A stretch of DNA of 51,302 nt from Betaproteobacteria bacterium (GTDB lineage: Bacteria; Pseudomonadota; Gammaproteobacteria; Burkholderiales; Casimicrobiaceae), in assembly GCA_003153475.1 (NCBI GenBank), contig PLYT01000059.1, positions 1 to 51,302 of the forward strand, read 5' to 3'. The translations under genes and the position numbers were made by a program. Below, piece after piece: positions 8,577-18,419 of the stretch (position 1 is its first letter; each line of letters begins with the position of its first letter). Under the pieces are notes generated by a model. The model was given only the letters and a program-made list of their open reading frames with translations. It made no database searches and was not told where the DNA came from.

Positions 8577-9848
8577 TTAAGCGACGAGCGACGGAGCAGT
8601 CTCCCCCGCAACCAGCGCTTGCTCACGGTTGAGCGGACGACAGCCGACGATTGCCACCGCCGCGATGATAAGCATCACGATGAACGAGAATATGACAACG
8701 CGATAGCTGCCGGTCACGTCGAATATCCGGCCCGTGATAATCGGGCTGACTGCCGCGCCCAGAGTGAGAAAAATTCCAGTGATGCCCATCACAGAGCCGA
8801 AGCGCTTGATGCCCAGCGATTCGATCATCACCAGCGGCATCTGGACTGCCAACGCACCGGCGGCGAATCCTCCGGCGAGCACGTTTATCGCGAGCGCAAT
8901 CGGATGCGACGCTTCCCACAGTCCGATCATCCCGAGCGATGAGAGAACGAAAGTCGCCACCATCGCTCCCCGCGACGAGAACCTGTCCGCCATCGGACCG
9001 CCGAGCAGCGTTCCGGCGGTCGTCACGACGAAAAAGAGGCTGATAACCGTCGCCGCGAATGTAGCCGTGTAGCCGATGCCGGTCAGGTAGGCGACGAAGT
9101 GCTGCCCCATGCCGGTGCTCAGTCCGGCCATCAGTTGCGCCAACGAGATCATCCAAAACGAACGCGCTCGGGTCATCTGGCTCAGTTCGAGGCCGGGAAG
9201 TTCGATTTTTGCAGGCGCTTCCCGCGCGCTCTTTTCGGATTCAGTTGGCGCGGATTCGGTTGAGGCCGTTGACGCTGACCTATTGCTGCGAACGAAGAAC
9301 ACAATCAGTGGCGCCACGAACAGCAGTATCGGCGCGCCCAGCGTCAGGTAGCCAAAGCGCCAGCCGCCTCGCGCAATCGCATAGTTGGCGACCATCGTCA
9401 TCGCCGCGCCGCCGAGCGTGCCACCCGAGAACGCGATACCCATCGCGAGTCCGCGCCGCTCCTGGAACCAACTGGCGATTAGTATCGAGCACGGAATCGA
9501 GGTCGATGCGCCGACGCAAATTCCGAACAGGCCGTTAACCACTAGAAATTCCGTAAAGCCCGTCGCGCGGCTAAGCGTCAGCCACAACAGACCGGTGATG
9601 ATCGCACCGGTCACCATCATGCGCTTGGGGTCGACTCGATCCGCGAGCCAACCAATCAGCGGGCCCGCCGCGCCGCCGGTGATCCATCCGATCGAAAGCG
9701 CGACGGACAGTTTCGCGCGCGTCCATCCAAACGTCTTGATAATCGGAACAAAGAACACGGCGCCGGTATTGATGGCGCCCCAAATGAAGAACATCGTGAC
9801 GAAAATCGCGCCGACGACGATCCATCCCTGCCGTTCTCTTTTTGTCAT
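8577..9848 (-). CDS. MFS transporter, monocarboxylate/oxalate-formate antiporter-like
   Basis: The ATG at 9848 is preferred because GGGAG lies five bases upstream; an in-frame TTG at 9869 would add seven residues. The product has 12 predicted membrane helices in two six-helix halves with a charged central loop near residues 195-235. The loop 2-3 motif GWLADRVDPKRMM matches the MFS signature G-x3-D-R-x-G/P-x-K/R. The FFVPIIKTFGWTRAKLS opening resembles monocarboxylate and OFA transporters. The gene lies 41 bases after the PhyH-type oxygenase gene, so it may import that enzyme's substrate or export its product. Confidence 0.85.
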   Translation of the reverse strand: MTKRERQGWIVVGAIFVTMFFIWGAINTGAVFFVPIIKTFGWTRAKLSVALSIGWITGGAAGPLIGWLADRVDPKRMMVTGAIITGLLWLTLSRATGFTEFLVVNGLFGICVGASTSIPCSILIASWFQERRGLAMGIAFSGGTLGGAAMTMVANYAIARGGWRFGYLTLGAPILLFVAPLIVFFVRSNRSASTASTESAPTESEKSAREAPAKIELPGLELSQMTRARSFWMISLAQLMAGLSTGMGQHFVAYLTGIGYTATFAATVISLFFVVTTAGTLLGGPMADRFSSRGAMVATFVLSSLGMIGLWEASHPIALAINVLAGGFAAGALAVQMPLVMIESLGIKRFGSVMGITGIFLTLGAAVSPIITGRIFDVTGSYRVVIFSFIVMLIIAAVAIVGCRPLNREQALVAGETAPSLVA

Positions 9849-9889
9849 GCGGCTCCCGGCGAAATCCAACTTCGGCTCCAGCGGCCCAC

Positions 9890-10771
9890 TCAGCGATTGT
9901 CGACGCGCAACTGCGCGGTCTTCTCGCGCAGCTTTTTCTGCACGTCGTCATCGCCCAAACCGCTGTGCCCCAGGTCCGGCCGCACCACTTCGAGCGGATC
10001 GCGCAAATCGTCGACGTAGCCCAGCGCATATGCGCCACGCCGGTAGCCAATTAACTTCAGCAGATCGACGGGCAGCGTCCGCGCAACTTCGAGTGGCACC
10101 GCGAGGTATTGGTTTTCTTCCTGCCGGAGCCACGAGACGTTGTAAGTGATGTTGATTCCCACGCGCGGGGCATTGGAACGGTTCGCGCCGCCGCCATGAT
10201 AAACCGCGCCGCTGTAGAACAGCACCGAGCCCTTGGTCATCTCGGCGGGTTCCGAGTCCTTTTCCTGGAATTGCAACTTGTCGTCGAAGTGATTGCTGCC
10301 CAAGACCACGCGCGTCGCGCCATTTTCCTCGGTGAAATCGGTCATCGCCCAGATGGTGTTGCACTGGACTTCGAAGTCCCTGGGAAACGAAAAGAAATCG
10401 AACGCCCACTGGTCGCGATGTATCGGTTGCGCCGGTTCGCCGGGACCAATCGAGATTACCTGGGTCAGGTGAAGCTGAAAACTTGTCGCGTGCGAGAGCA
10501 GCTTGCCCGTCGCGCCCAGCACCAGCGGATTCATCACCAGCTCGCGGCACTTCGGCGAGCGCGCCACCAGTCCGCCGGTGCGCTTCGTGCGCCGGCCGCT
10601 GAAATCGTCGGGGCCGAAGCGCGTAGCGTCGGTCCACGGCTTGAGCTCGTCGGCGACGGCGTCCATCGCTTGCGCGGTGATCATCTGATCGACAACCACG
10701 GCGCCGACCTCAGTCAGCGCCGCTGCTACCTCGTCCGCGGTGGTGGTGGCGGGCAGATGCGTGATGCTCAT
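9890..10771 (-). CDS. phytanoyl-CoA dioxygenase (PhyH) family protein
   Basis: This is a 293-residue Fe(II)/2-oxoglutarate-dependent oxygenase. The iron triad is visible as IHRDQWAF (His and Asp of HxD, near residues 117-119) and the distal His in AVYHGGGANRS (near 195). The Arg of SNAPRVGINITY is the likely 2-oxoglutarate ligand. Family members hydroxylate or halogenate CoA esters and diverse small molecules, and nothing fixes the substrate. It is the first gene of a probable two-gene unit with the MFS transporter. A GGAG lies about 11 bases before the ATG. Confidence 0.85.
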   Translation of the reverse strand: MSITHLPATTTADEVAAALTEVGAVVVDQMITAQAMDAVADELKPWTDATRFGPDDFSGRRTKRTGGLVARSPKCRELVMNPLVLGATGKLLSHATSFQLHLTQVISIGPGEPAQPIHRDQWAFDFFSFPRDFEVQCNTIWAMTDFTEENGATRVVLGSNHFDDKLQFQEKDSEPAEMTKGSVLFYSGAVYHGGGANRSNAPRVGINITYNVSWLRQEENQYLAVPLEVARTLPVDLLKLIGYRRGAYALGYVDDLRDPLEVVRPDLGHSGLGDDDVQKKLREKTAQLRVDNR

Positions 10772-11005
10772 CGAAGAAAACTCCGTTTCGTTTCACGTTG
10801 TTGTCGGTGAGCTGTCGAGCAGCCGGGCCAACAAACGCAACTAACCTTGCGCAATTTATGCCTGCGCCGCAAGCTCGCTGATGGCTTTGGCGGCCGCTGC
10901 GCGCGCCGAGACTTCGCTAACAGGGCGCCGTGCGCTACGGTCTCGCGTATGCGATTCGCGCGCGGCGAACCCAAGCCGTGGCGCGCCCGCGCTGGAGGAA
11001 TCCGG

Positions 11006-11797
11006 ATGAGCGACCTACTCGTCGAGAAAAAGAATCAAATCGGAATATTGAAACTCAATCGGCCCGATCGCATGAACGCGATCAGCGCCGAGATGCTTGG
11101 TGCGTTCAATGAAGCGCTCAAGGACTTCGACAACGATCCGGACATTCGCGCAATTATCTTGACCGGCGAAGGCCGCGGATTTTGCAGCGGGCTCGATTTG
11201 AAGGACACCGCCGCCGGACGCGGTATCGGCGGCGGCCTCGCCGCGCCGGGCGCATCGCACGTCAGCACGCGCGAGATTCCGACCGTGACGCTGCATCGAA
11301 TCGATTTGCCGGTAATCTGCGCGATCAACGGTCCGGCCGCCGGTTACGGTTTCGATCTGGCGCTCGGCTGCGATCTGCGGCTGATCAGCGATCGCGCGAA
11401 GCTGGTGCCCGCGTTCGCGAAACGCGGCATCGTTCCCGAAAGTGGCGGGACATGGTACTTGCCGCGGATGATTGGATGGGCGCGCGCCTGCGAAGTCGGA
11501 TTCATCGCCGACGACATCTCACCGGCGCGCGCGGTCGAGCTCGGTCTCGCAGACCAGGTGGTGCCGCATGAAGAGTTGATGGGCGAGGCCGAGGAGTGGG
11601 CGTCGAAGATCGCGGCCAACGCGCCGTTGGCGATTCGCGCGATGAAGCGGCTGTTCCGTCACGGACTCAGCGAGGACTTCGAGTCGCATACGCATCATGT
11701 GCTGATGCAATTGCTCGTGCTGTTTCGCTCCACAGATTTCAAGGAAGGAATCGAGGCGTTCATGGCCAAGCGCGAGCCGAACTTCAGCGGACACTGA
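11006..11797 (+). CDS. enoyl-CoA hydratase/isomerase family protein
   Basis: The frame is open from 10847, but the ATG at 11006 has a textbook GGAGGAA site and begins the domain (MSDLLVEKKNQIGILKLNRP), giving 263 residues. Crotonase features are FCSGLDLKD (CoA-binding/oxyanion segment, near residue 65) and GPAAGYGFDLALGCDLR. In the positions of the two hydratase glutamates it has Asp (GFDLAL) and no acid (LVPAFAKRG). It is therefore unlikely to be a standard hydratase and may be an isomerase or another crotonase. A Glu in IVPESGG could act instead. The gene is isolated on its strand and converges with the VOC gene. Confidence 0.83.
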   Translation: MSDLLVEKKNQIGILKLNRPDRMNAISAEMLGAFNEALKDFDNDPDIRAIILTGEGRGFCSGLDLKDTAAGRGIGGGLAAPGASHVSTREIPTVTLHRIDLPVICAINGPAAGYGFDLALGCDLRLISDRAKLVPAFAKRGIVPESGGTWYLPRMIGWARACEVGFIADDISPARAVELGLADQVVPHEELMGEAEEWASKIAANAPLAIRAMKRLFRHGLSEDFESHTHHVLMQLLVLFRSTDFKEGIEAFMAKREPNFSGH

Positions 11798-11821
11798 GAG
11801 CGCGCCAGCGCGATGCCCGCG

Positions 11822-12667
11822 CTAATCGTCGATACGCGGGCTGGGCTGCATGTACGCGATCGCAACGCCATCTAGCGGCTCGACGATCCGCGCGATTTGA
11901 CCGCCCTGAACCGCCGTCTTCGGCTCTGTCGCCTCAAGGCCGTTTGCTCGCGCCACCGCGACCGCCTGCGCGATGTCCGAGCACATCATCGCGAGCCCCC
12001 AACATCCCGGCTTCGCACGCGCCGGACCGACCACTTCGATCACTGTCTGCTCGAGTTTGAAAAACGCCTGCCGCGCGCCGTTGCCGACCTCGCGAATTCG
12101 CTTGCACGCGACGCCGATACTCTCGTGCCCCGCGATTGCGTCTTCGAGCACCGCCGTCATCACGACGATATGTTCCAGGTAGTCCACGGCGTTCGCGTTG
12201 CTCCCGCATAGCTCGCGCAGGCGAGTGCGCCGCGACTCGATATCGAGCCGAATCTCAGCGACGGCAGTCGTGACGCCGGGCAACCCGGACGAAAGCACGC
12301 GGGCATCGACGGTCGGTTCCGAAAGTCCTGGCAGCGTTATCGAAGTTGTCTGAGATTTGTCGTCGAGTCCGTCACCTGATAGCGCGCCTTTCGAGCCCCA
12401 GACCCAACCAATCATTTTACCGCCAGCCTCGCCGCCGCCAGCTTCGACCGCTTCGCGCATCGCCGACGCCCATGGCCCGTCGCCAGCCGTCGAATCGGGC
12501 GAGCACAGGTCTATTTCCACGGCGCCCGCCGCCATTCGCGCGATGCGCATCCCTGCGCCACGCGCTTCGCCGTCGGCAACCCCAAATCCGGCACGCCGCC
12601 AAAGCTCGCGCGACGCCGCCAAATCGCGAACCGCGACGATCGCTCTTTCAATGCAGATAATGCCCAC
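11822..12667 (-). CDS. two-domain VOC (glyoxalase/bleomycin-resistance fold) protein
   Basis: The VOC fold begins directly after the GTG at 12667 (GIICIERAIVAVRDLAASREL). An upstream GTG at 12739 would add 24 poorly conserved residues and cannot be excluded. The N-terminal module covers about residues 1-110. The second module starts near NAVDYLEHIVVMTAVLEDAI and runs to the end (ARIVEPLDGVAIAYMQP). Metal-ligand positions are only partly preserved, so catalysis is uncertain. Glyoxalase, dioxygenase or binding roles are all possible. Its stop lies 24 bases from the convergent crotonase stop. Confidence 0.75.
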   Translation of the reverse strand: MGIICIERAIVAVRDLAASRELWRRAGFGVADGEARGAGMRIARMAAGAVEIDLCSPDSTAGDGPWASAMREAVEAGGGEAGGKMIGWVWGSKGALSGDGLDDKSQTTSITLPGLSEPTVDARVLSSGLPGVTTAVAEIRLDIESRRTRLRELCGSNANAVDYLEHIVVMTAVLEDAIAGHESIGVACKRIREVGNGARQAFFKLEQTVIEVVGPARAKPGCWGLAMMCSDIAQAVAVARANGLEATEPKTAVQGGQIARIVEPLDGVAIAYMQPSPRIDD

Positions 12668-12910
12668 AAATTCTCGCGCCGAGCCTACCCGTGGCCTGAA
12701 ATCGGCGCCAGTCCTGGCAAAGAGCTGGAAACTCGCCACTGCCGCATTTTGGAGGTCAGCACTCCGGTCTTATATCCATACAACGCGAAATTAAGTCTAC
12801 AGGACCATCATATCTCGCTTGCACAGAAAAGAGCGCTTCGGCGTCAGGGGCTGACCTCTCGACCGTAGTAGGATGCGCAACAAGGCGGGGAGAAAGACAA
12901 GGAGACACGG

Positions 12911-13144
12911 ATGCCTCGATACCTGATCGAGCGAAATTTCGCGGAGCAACTGAACGTAACTAAAGACGTCGCCACGGCAGTCACCCAAGTGAACGCCGAC
13001 GCCGGCATCCAGTGGCTCACCTCCTTTCTGAGCGCCGACAAGAAGAAGACCTATTGCCTGTATGAGGCGCCCAACCCGGAGGCTATCCGCCAAGCGGCGC
13101 GCCGACTGAATCTGCCCGCTGACCACGATTGTCGAGCTCGGTGA
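12911..13144 (+). CDS. DUF4242 (SCO4226-like) small protein, probable 3' frameshift
   Basis: The product has 77 residues, with a good AAGGAG site before the ATG. MPRYLIERNFAEQL, GIQWLTSFLSADKKKTYCLY and APNPEAIRQAARRLNLPAD match the DUF4242 ferredoxin-like family, one member of which is described as nickel-binding. The expected ending (a IVEV-type strand) is not in frame: the frame stops at HDCRAR. One base shifted, the DNA reads TIVELGDQRISP and continues to a stop at 13197-13199. A single extra C near 13121-13124 would explain this. The fold may still form without the last strand. Its end faces the decayed cyclase gene. Confidence 0.7.
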   Translation: MPRYLIERNFAEQLNVTKDVATAVTQVNADAGIQWLTSFLSADKKKTYCLYEAPNPEAIRQAARRLNLPADHDCRAR

Positions 13145-13203
13145 TCAGCGGATTTCGCCGGCGGCTCCGAATTTGATGGCGCCTACGCGCGTCAACTGAT
13201 CGA

Positions 13204-13231
13204 TCGCAGTAGTGTAGGTCGGGCTTCATCC
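13204..13231. repeat. degenerate REP-like motif
   Basis: gtgtaggtcgggcttcatccg resembles the GTAGGTCGGGCTTCAGCCCGAC repeats scattered in many GC-rich soil bacteria. A weaker copy (gtaggtcggacg) occurs near 2621. It sits where the cyclase pseudogene loses resemblance to its family. The identification is from memory of the motif. Confidence 0.35.
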
Positions 13232-16200
13232 GTGCGGTCGCGTCCGTGACCCGCTCCTCGAGCGCGCGCATCTCCAGTTCGCGCGCCGTGGCAAGCGCCG
13301 CGTCGAGCAGCGTCGCCGCCTTGTCGCGGTCGCCCGATTGCCGCCGTGCGAGGAGCATGGTGGCGTACTGATGCTGCGTGTGGGCCAGCCACGGGCGCGC
13401 GTCCATGCGGGCGTTCATCGCCAGTGCGTCTTCAAAATGCCGCGCCGCGTCGTCCCAGCGCTTGAGGGTGGTAGCTAACGAACCCAAGTAGCGAGAGAGG
13501 GCGCCGTAGCAAGCCACGCCATTGCTAACGACCACATTACGACCGGCGAACGGCAGGAGAATTGGTACAGCGTCCCGGCGCGGGCCCTGTCCCCCAGAAA
13601 GGTGCAGACGTCCGCGAGATAGGTCATGGTTCCCATCCACAACGCATCGCGCGGCAGTTCGGCGAAGTCGTGCTGCGCCAGGCTCTTGAATTCCGCGCGT
13701 GCGTCTGCCCTTAGCCCGAGCTCCGAGTAGATAACGGCTAAGCCCGGCCGCCAGGCCGCAGCCGCAGAATTTTGCTCGACAAACTGCCTCACCACGGGTT
13801 CGATTTCCTTGAGACGCCCTTGCTCGCGGCGCAGCGCAAACATCTGGAGCCCAAAAGCGCCGGCCGCGGTTTCCGTCTGCGCCAGCTGCCCAATCGCGAA
13901 GGCTTGCTGAGCCAGGCGCTCGCTCTCTTCGAAGCGGCCGCGCATCAAGGCTCGCATGGCCCGCAGCAGTGCGCTTATGGAATAATAGAAAGGTTGGTTC
14001 GTTTCTTCCCCCCAGCGCCCCCACGCGTCGAATTCCGCGTCGGCCGCCGCGATATCTCCCAATTCGAGCAGGCAATACCCACGCCAGAACAGTCCGACGG
14101 CTATTTCTGTTGTGGCGTTCGCCGCCTTCGCGAGGTCCAGCAATTCTGTTGCGATGGCAAACCGCTGCTCGGCGTGCTCCGGCTCCATGAGGGCGTAGAA
14201 CATTCCGAGCAGACTGTAGGCTATCAGTTCCGGGTCGCCTAACCGCCGGGCCATTGCTACTGCCTCCGACGCGTATAGCACCAATTTTTGCTGCTCCCCG
14301 GTTACCACCAGGTAGCGAGCCAACCCGCCAAGGGTTCTCGCCTTGAGTGGACTGTCTTCGGGCCCGAGGCTCTGCAGCGCTTCCTCGAGCAGGCGAACGG
14401 CGGCGGGCGCGGGAAGACCGACCGTATACGTCATACGTACGAGTTCCAGTGCGGCACGGACTAGGCTCTCTGTTGACCCCAGCTTATGGGCGACATCGGC
14501 GGCAGACAGAAGCGTTTCCCGGGCCTCAAGGTATTCGCCTGCCCTCGATTGCGTTTCACCAAGTATTAACAAGAGCGAGCAACGTTGAGCTTCGTCCGCG
14601 GGACGATTTTGCTCAGGCGCGTCTGGCAGGGATCCGAGCAGTTCGAGCCCCTGCTTAAGGTGATTGATGGCTTCGAGATTCGCCCAGCGCTGAAGCGCTC
14701 GCTCACCAGCCCGTTGCCAGTAGGGAATTGCTTGCGCGCCAAGCCCCGCTTCCGTGTAGTGATGGGCGATCAACTCCGGTTGAGTCTCGACCGTCTCGGG
14801 GAATTGCGCTTCGAGGACCCGAGCAACGCGCTGGTGGAGAACTCTGCGCCGTTCCAGCAAGGCCGAGCCGGAGGCGACTTGCTGCGATAGCGCATGCTTG
14901 AAGACGTACGCGACGTCGGAAACGGCTGGCTGCTCGTAGATGAACTCGGCCATCTGCAGCTCCGAGAGCAGTCTCTCGAGCTCGTCGTCGGCTTTCCCAG
15001 AGACTTCTCTTACCAGCCTGAACGGGAATTCCTTGCCAATCACCGCCAGCGTCTGAAGCAGGTCCTTTTGCTCGGGCGACAGCCGGTCGATGCGCGAGGC
15101 CAAGACCGCTTGCACGGTGGACGGAATCTGAGTGGTGCTCAGAGACTTGGCGAGCTTGATGGAACCGTTGCGAAGCAGGGTGCCTTGCTCGAACAGCTCC
15201 TGCACGATCTCTTCCATGAAAAACGGGTTGCCCTCGGTTTTCTGGATGATCACGCGCCTGAGCGGCGCCAGGTCGTGGCCGTCATCCAGCAGCGCCTTCA
15301 ACATCTCCTCGCCGCTCTCGGCGCCGAGCGGGTCAAGCCGGAGCTGCGTATAGTAGGTCTTGCTGCCCCAGTTGTGAGTGTACTCGGGCCGGTAGTTCAC
15401 CAGCATCAACACGCGCGCGGTGCCGATTGATTCTACCAGCAGGTTCAGTAACGCCTGCGACCCTTCGTCGAGCCAGTGCAGATCTCCTCAAATATCACGA
15501 TGAGCGGCTGGTGGAGGCTTTCGTGCAGCAGCAGACGCTTGATGGCGTCGAGCGTGCGGCGCCGTCTGATTTCAGGATCCATGCGGGCGACCTGATCGTC
15601 GCTCTCCGCCACCTCGAGCAATGTGAAGAAATAGGGCAGGGTGTCTTCGAGCGCCCGATCCAGGATGAGGATCTTTCCCGCGATCTTCTCGCGGCGCCTG
15701 CGCGCGTCATCATCCGAAGTGATTGCGAAATAATTTTTGAGGAGGTCGAGTCGATCAGAGGCAGGTATGCCGAGGCCTTGCCGTGCGAGACTGACAGCGT
15801 CTCAAGCACTAGGCATCCCGGCTGTCCGACCGCCTGGAACTCGAAGAACAGACGCGATTTGCCGACCCCGGCCTCGCCCACGGCCGCGACTATCTGCCCG
15901 CGCCCGTTCTTGGCGAGTTCGAGCGCGCGCCTCATCTGCGCGAGTTCGGCCTCGCGGCCGACAAACTTCGAGAGCCCGCGCCGCGCCGACGCCTGCAGAC
16001 GCGTGCGCAGCGGCCCCAGCCCCGTGACCTCGTGGACGTTCACAGGCTCGCTCACGCCCTTGACCCGCGTCGGGCCCAGCGCGCTGAACATGAAGTAGCC
16101 TTCGCACAGCTTGCGGACCGAATCGGTAACGGCGATCGATCCCGCCGGCGCCAGCAGCTGCATCCGCGACGCGAGGTTGGTCGCGTGTCCGACCGGCGTG

Positions 16201-16817
16201 TATTCGGCATGCCCTTCGGCGGTCTGGATCGCGCGCACCACGACCTCGCCCGTGTTCACGCCGACGCGGATCTCGATTGGCGCCCTGCCGCGCTCGCGCA
16301 GCGTCGCCGCGTAGCGCCGCAGCTCTTCCAGCATCCGCAGCGCCGCATACAATGCGCGCTGAGCGTGATCCTCATGTGCGAGCGGGGCGCCGAACATCGC
16401 GAAGATTCCGTCGCCGGTCGATTGAACTACGTAGCCGTCGTAGCGGCGCACCGCGTCGATCATCAGCTTGAGGGCGGGATCGATGATGGCGCGGGCTTCC
16501 TCCGGGTCGAGGTCCTGCTCGAGCTCGGTCGAACCCTTGATGTCGGCAAACAGCGCCGTGACCGTCTTACGCTCGCCCTCCGGAGTCTCGTGCTCTTCCG
16601 CCGTGACTTGGATCCGCCTTTTGAGACTCACGGTAGCGGGCTTCGGAACCGATGGCGAGGCAGTTTGATCGAAGCGCGCTCCGCATTCGCTGCAAAACTT
16701 GGAGCCCAGCCGGTTGGCCGCTCCGCATGACGAACACGCAAAAGGTAACGCCGAGCCGCATTCGTTACAGAACTTGGCGCGTTCGAGATTCTCGGCGTTA
16801 CAGCTCGGGCAGCGCAT
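13232..16817 (-). pseudogene. class III adenylate/guanylate cyclase with AAA ATPase and TPR domains, three frameshifts
   Basis: The start is the ATG at 16817 behind GGAAGG. The N-terminus has two zinc ribbons (CPSCNAENLERAKFCNECG and CSSCG..FCSECG). A cyclase homology domain follows near residues 80-270 (TALFADIKGST, STGDGIFAMFG, VGVNTGEVV). An STAND/AAA ATPase follows (VGEAGVGKSRL near residue 315), then a long TPR region. The frame is broken at 15745-15754 (tandem GTCGA duplication, +5), near 15484-15488 (GA duplication, +2) and near 13555-13562 (one base missing). Restoring these rejoins YLPLID-LLKNYF, VIFE-DLHWLDE and GTLYQ-LLPFAGRN. The 3' end runs into a REP-like motif. A functional protein of about 1,150 residues is not made as written, unless the frameshifts are assembly errors. 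Confidence 0.8.
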
Positions 16818-17029
16818 CCCCTTCCCCCCAACGGAAGCCAGATTCGGTCGTACGGATGATTTATCATCCAGGCCAACTGAGAGACAGGCTTTGGGTGGAC
16901 TTCGGGTACGTCGGAATTACGAAATTTGTCGCAAGTTGCAGGGAGATAAACTCCTCGACGGGGTCGCCAGCCGGCGTCGGGTTTTCGGGCCGGTCTTTCT
17001 TTGCCGCGCACTAGCCACAATAATCGACG

Positions 17030-17056
17030 TTCAAACGTCTATATTCATCTTATAAT
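17030..17056 (+). promoter_or_regulatory. candidate promoter of the M20 peptidase gene
   Basis: In the AT-rich gap before the peptidase gene, a consensus TATAAT (17051-17056) follows TTCAAA (17030-17035) by 15 bp. The -10 match is perfect; the -35 match and spacing are weak. The start codon is 52 bases downstream. Confidence 0.4.
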
Positions 17057-17107
17057 AGATTGTAGGATTACTATAACTAAAAGAACGAATGGTGCGAGGG
17101 GGACTCG

Positions 17108-18388
17108 ATGAAAATTTCCTGGCATGACCTTGAGCGGGAGTCGCTGGAGAATCTGCGCACGCTGATTCGGCTCGACACCACCAATCCGCCGGGCAACGAG
17201 CGCATCGCCGCGGACTTCCTGGCCGAGGAACTGGCGTCGCACGGTATCGAGTCCGTCATCCGCGAAAGCGCGCCCACCCGCGCCAACCTGGTCGCGCGCC
17301 TGGCCGGCAGCGACTCGTCGAAGGGACCGCTGATGCTGTCGTCGCATACCGACGTCGTGCCGGTCGAGCGCTCTGGATGGACCCGCGAACCGTTCAGCGG
17401 CGAGATTGCCGACGGATGCGTGTGGGGCCGCGGCTCGATCGACATGAAGTCGAAATGCGCGATGGACCTCGCGATGATGACCGCGATGAAGCGCGCGGGC
17501 GTCAAGCCGGATCGCGACGTCATGATGGTGGCGGTCGCGGATGAAGAGGCGGGCTCCGACTACGGCGCGAAATTTCTTGTCGAGCGGTATCCAGAATTGG
17601 TCCGCGCCGGTTATGTGCTGAACGAAGTCGGCGGCTTCACGGTTCATCTCGGCAGCCGCCGCTTCTACCCAATCCAGGTGGCGGAGAAAGGCTTCGTCAC
17701 GATCAAGATGAAGGTCACGGCGATGCCGGGGCACGGTTCGATGCCGCGTGCGGACACCGCGATATCGCGCATGTCCGAGTTGATCACGAAGATCGTGCAG
17801 ACGCCGATGCGCCAGAAGGTCTCACCGTTCATGCGCAAGACGCTGACCGAGATGGGCGTGCCGGTAGAGGGCGCCGGGCCGCTGTTCCAGCCGATGCTGG
17901 CCAACACGGTCTCGCCCACGATTCTGCGCGCCGGTTACAAGGACAACGTGATTCCGGGCGAGGCGACCGTGGTGCTGGACGGCCGCACGCTGCCCGGCGA
18001 GGACCCGGAAAGCTTGATGGCGGAGTTGCGCGAAATTGTCGGGCCCGATCCGACTTTCGAATTGATCAAAACGGCGCCGCCCGCGGAAACCAGCCCCGAC
18101 ACGCCGCTGTTCAAGCTGATTGCGAAGACCGTCGAAGCCGCCGACCCGGGCGCGCGCGCCATCCCGTGGATGATTCCCGGCGCCACCGACAGCAAATTCT
18201 ACTCGAAGCTGGGCGCCGCTTGTTACGGATTCTCACCGGTAAAGCTGGATCCGCACATGCCGTTCGGCTCGCTCTATCACGGCAACGACGAGCGCCTGCC
18301 CATCGACGGCTTCAACTGGGGTCTGAAAGTCTATGCCGACGTAGTGCTGAAATTCGTCGGCGTCAAATTCGACGACGTGTTCGCTTGA
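17108..18388 (+). CDS. M20-family metallopeptidase/deacylase (ArgE/DapE/ACY1-like)
   Basis: This 426-residue zinc aminoacylase or peptidase has GAGGGGG before the ATG. Metal-binding motifs are SSHTDVVPV (His and Asp, near residues 79-81), GRGSIDMKS (bridging Asp near residue 115) and VADEEAGSD (catalytic Glu pair near 150). The dimerisation lid contains MKVTAMPGHGSMPR. The C-terminal YHGNDERLP provides the last metal-ligand His. Family members hydrolyse N-acyl amino acids, dipeptides or succinyl-diaminopimelate, and the substrate here is unknown. The gene stands alone between the cyclase remnant and bamD. Confidence 0.88.
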   Translation: MKISWHDLERESLENLRTLIRLDTTNPPGNERIAADFLAEELASHGIESVIRESAPTRANLVARLAGSDSSKGPLMLSSHTDVVPVERSGWTREPFSGEIADGCVWGRGSIDMKSKCAMDLAMMTAMKRAGVKPDRDVMMVAVADEEAGSDYGAKFLVERYPELVRAGYVLNEVGGFTVHLGSRRFYPIQVAEKGFVTIKMKVTAMPGHGSMPRADTAISRMSELITKIVQTPMRQKVSPFMRKTLTEMGVPVEGAGPLFQPMLANTVSPTILRAGYKDNVIPGEATVVLDGRTLPGEDPESLMAELREIVGPDPTFELIKTAPPAETSPDTPLFKLIAKTVEAADPGARAIPWMIPGATDSKFYSKLGAACYGFSPVKLDPHMPFGSLYHGNDERLPIDGFNWGLKVYADVVLKFVGVKFDDVFA

Positions 18389-18419
18389 TTCGGCGCGCCG
18401 GCGAGCTCGCGGCCGCTGA

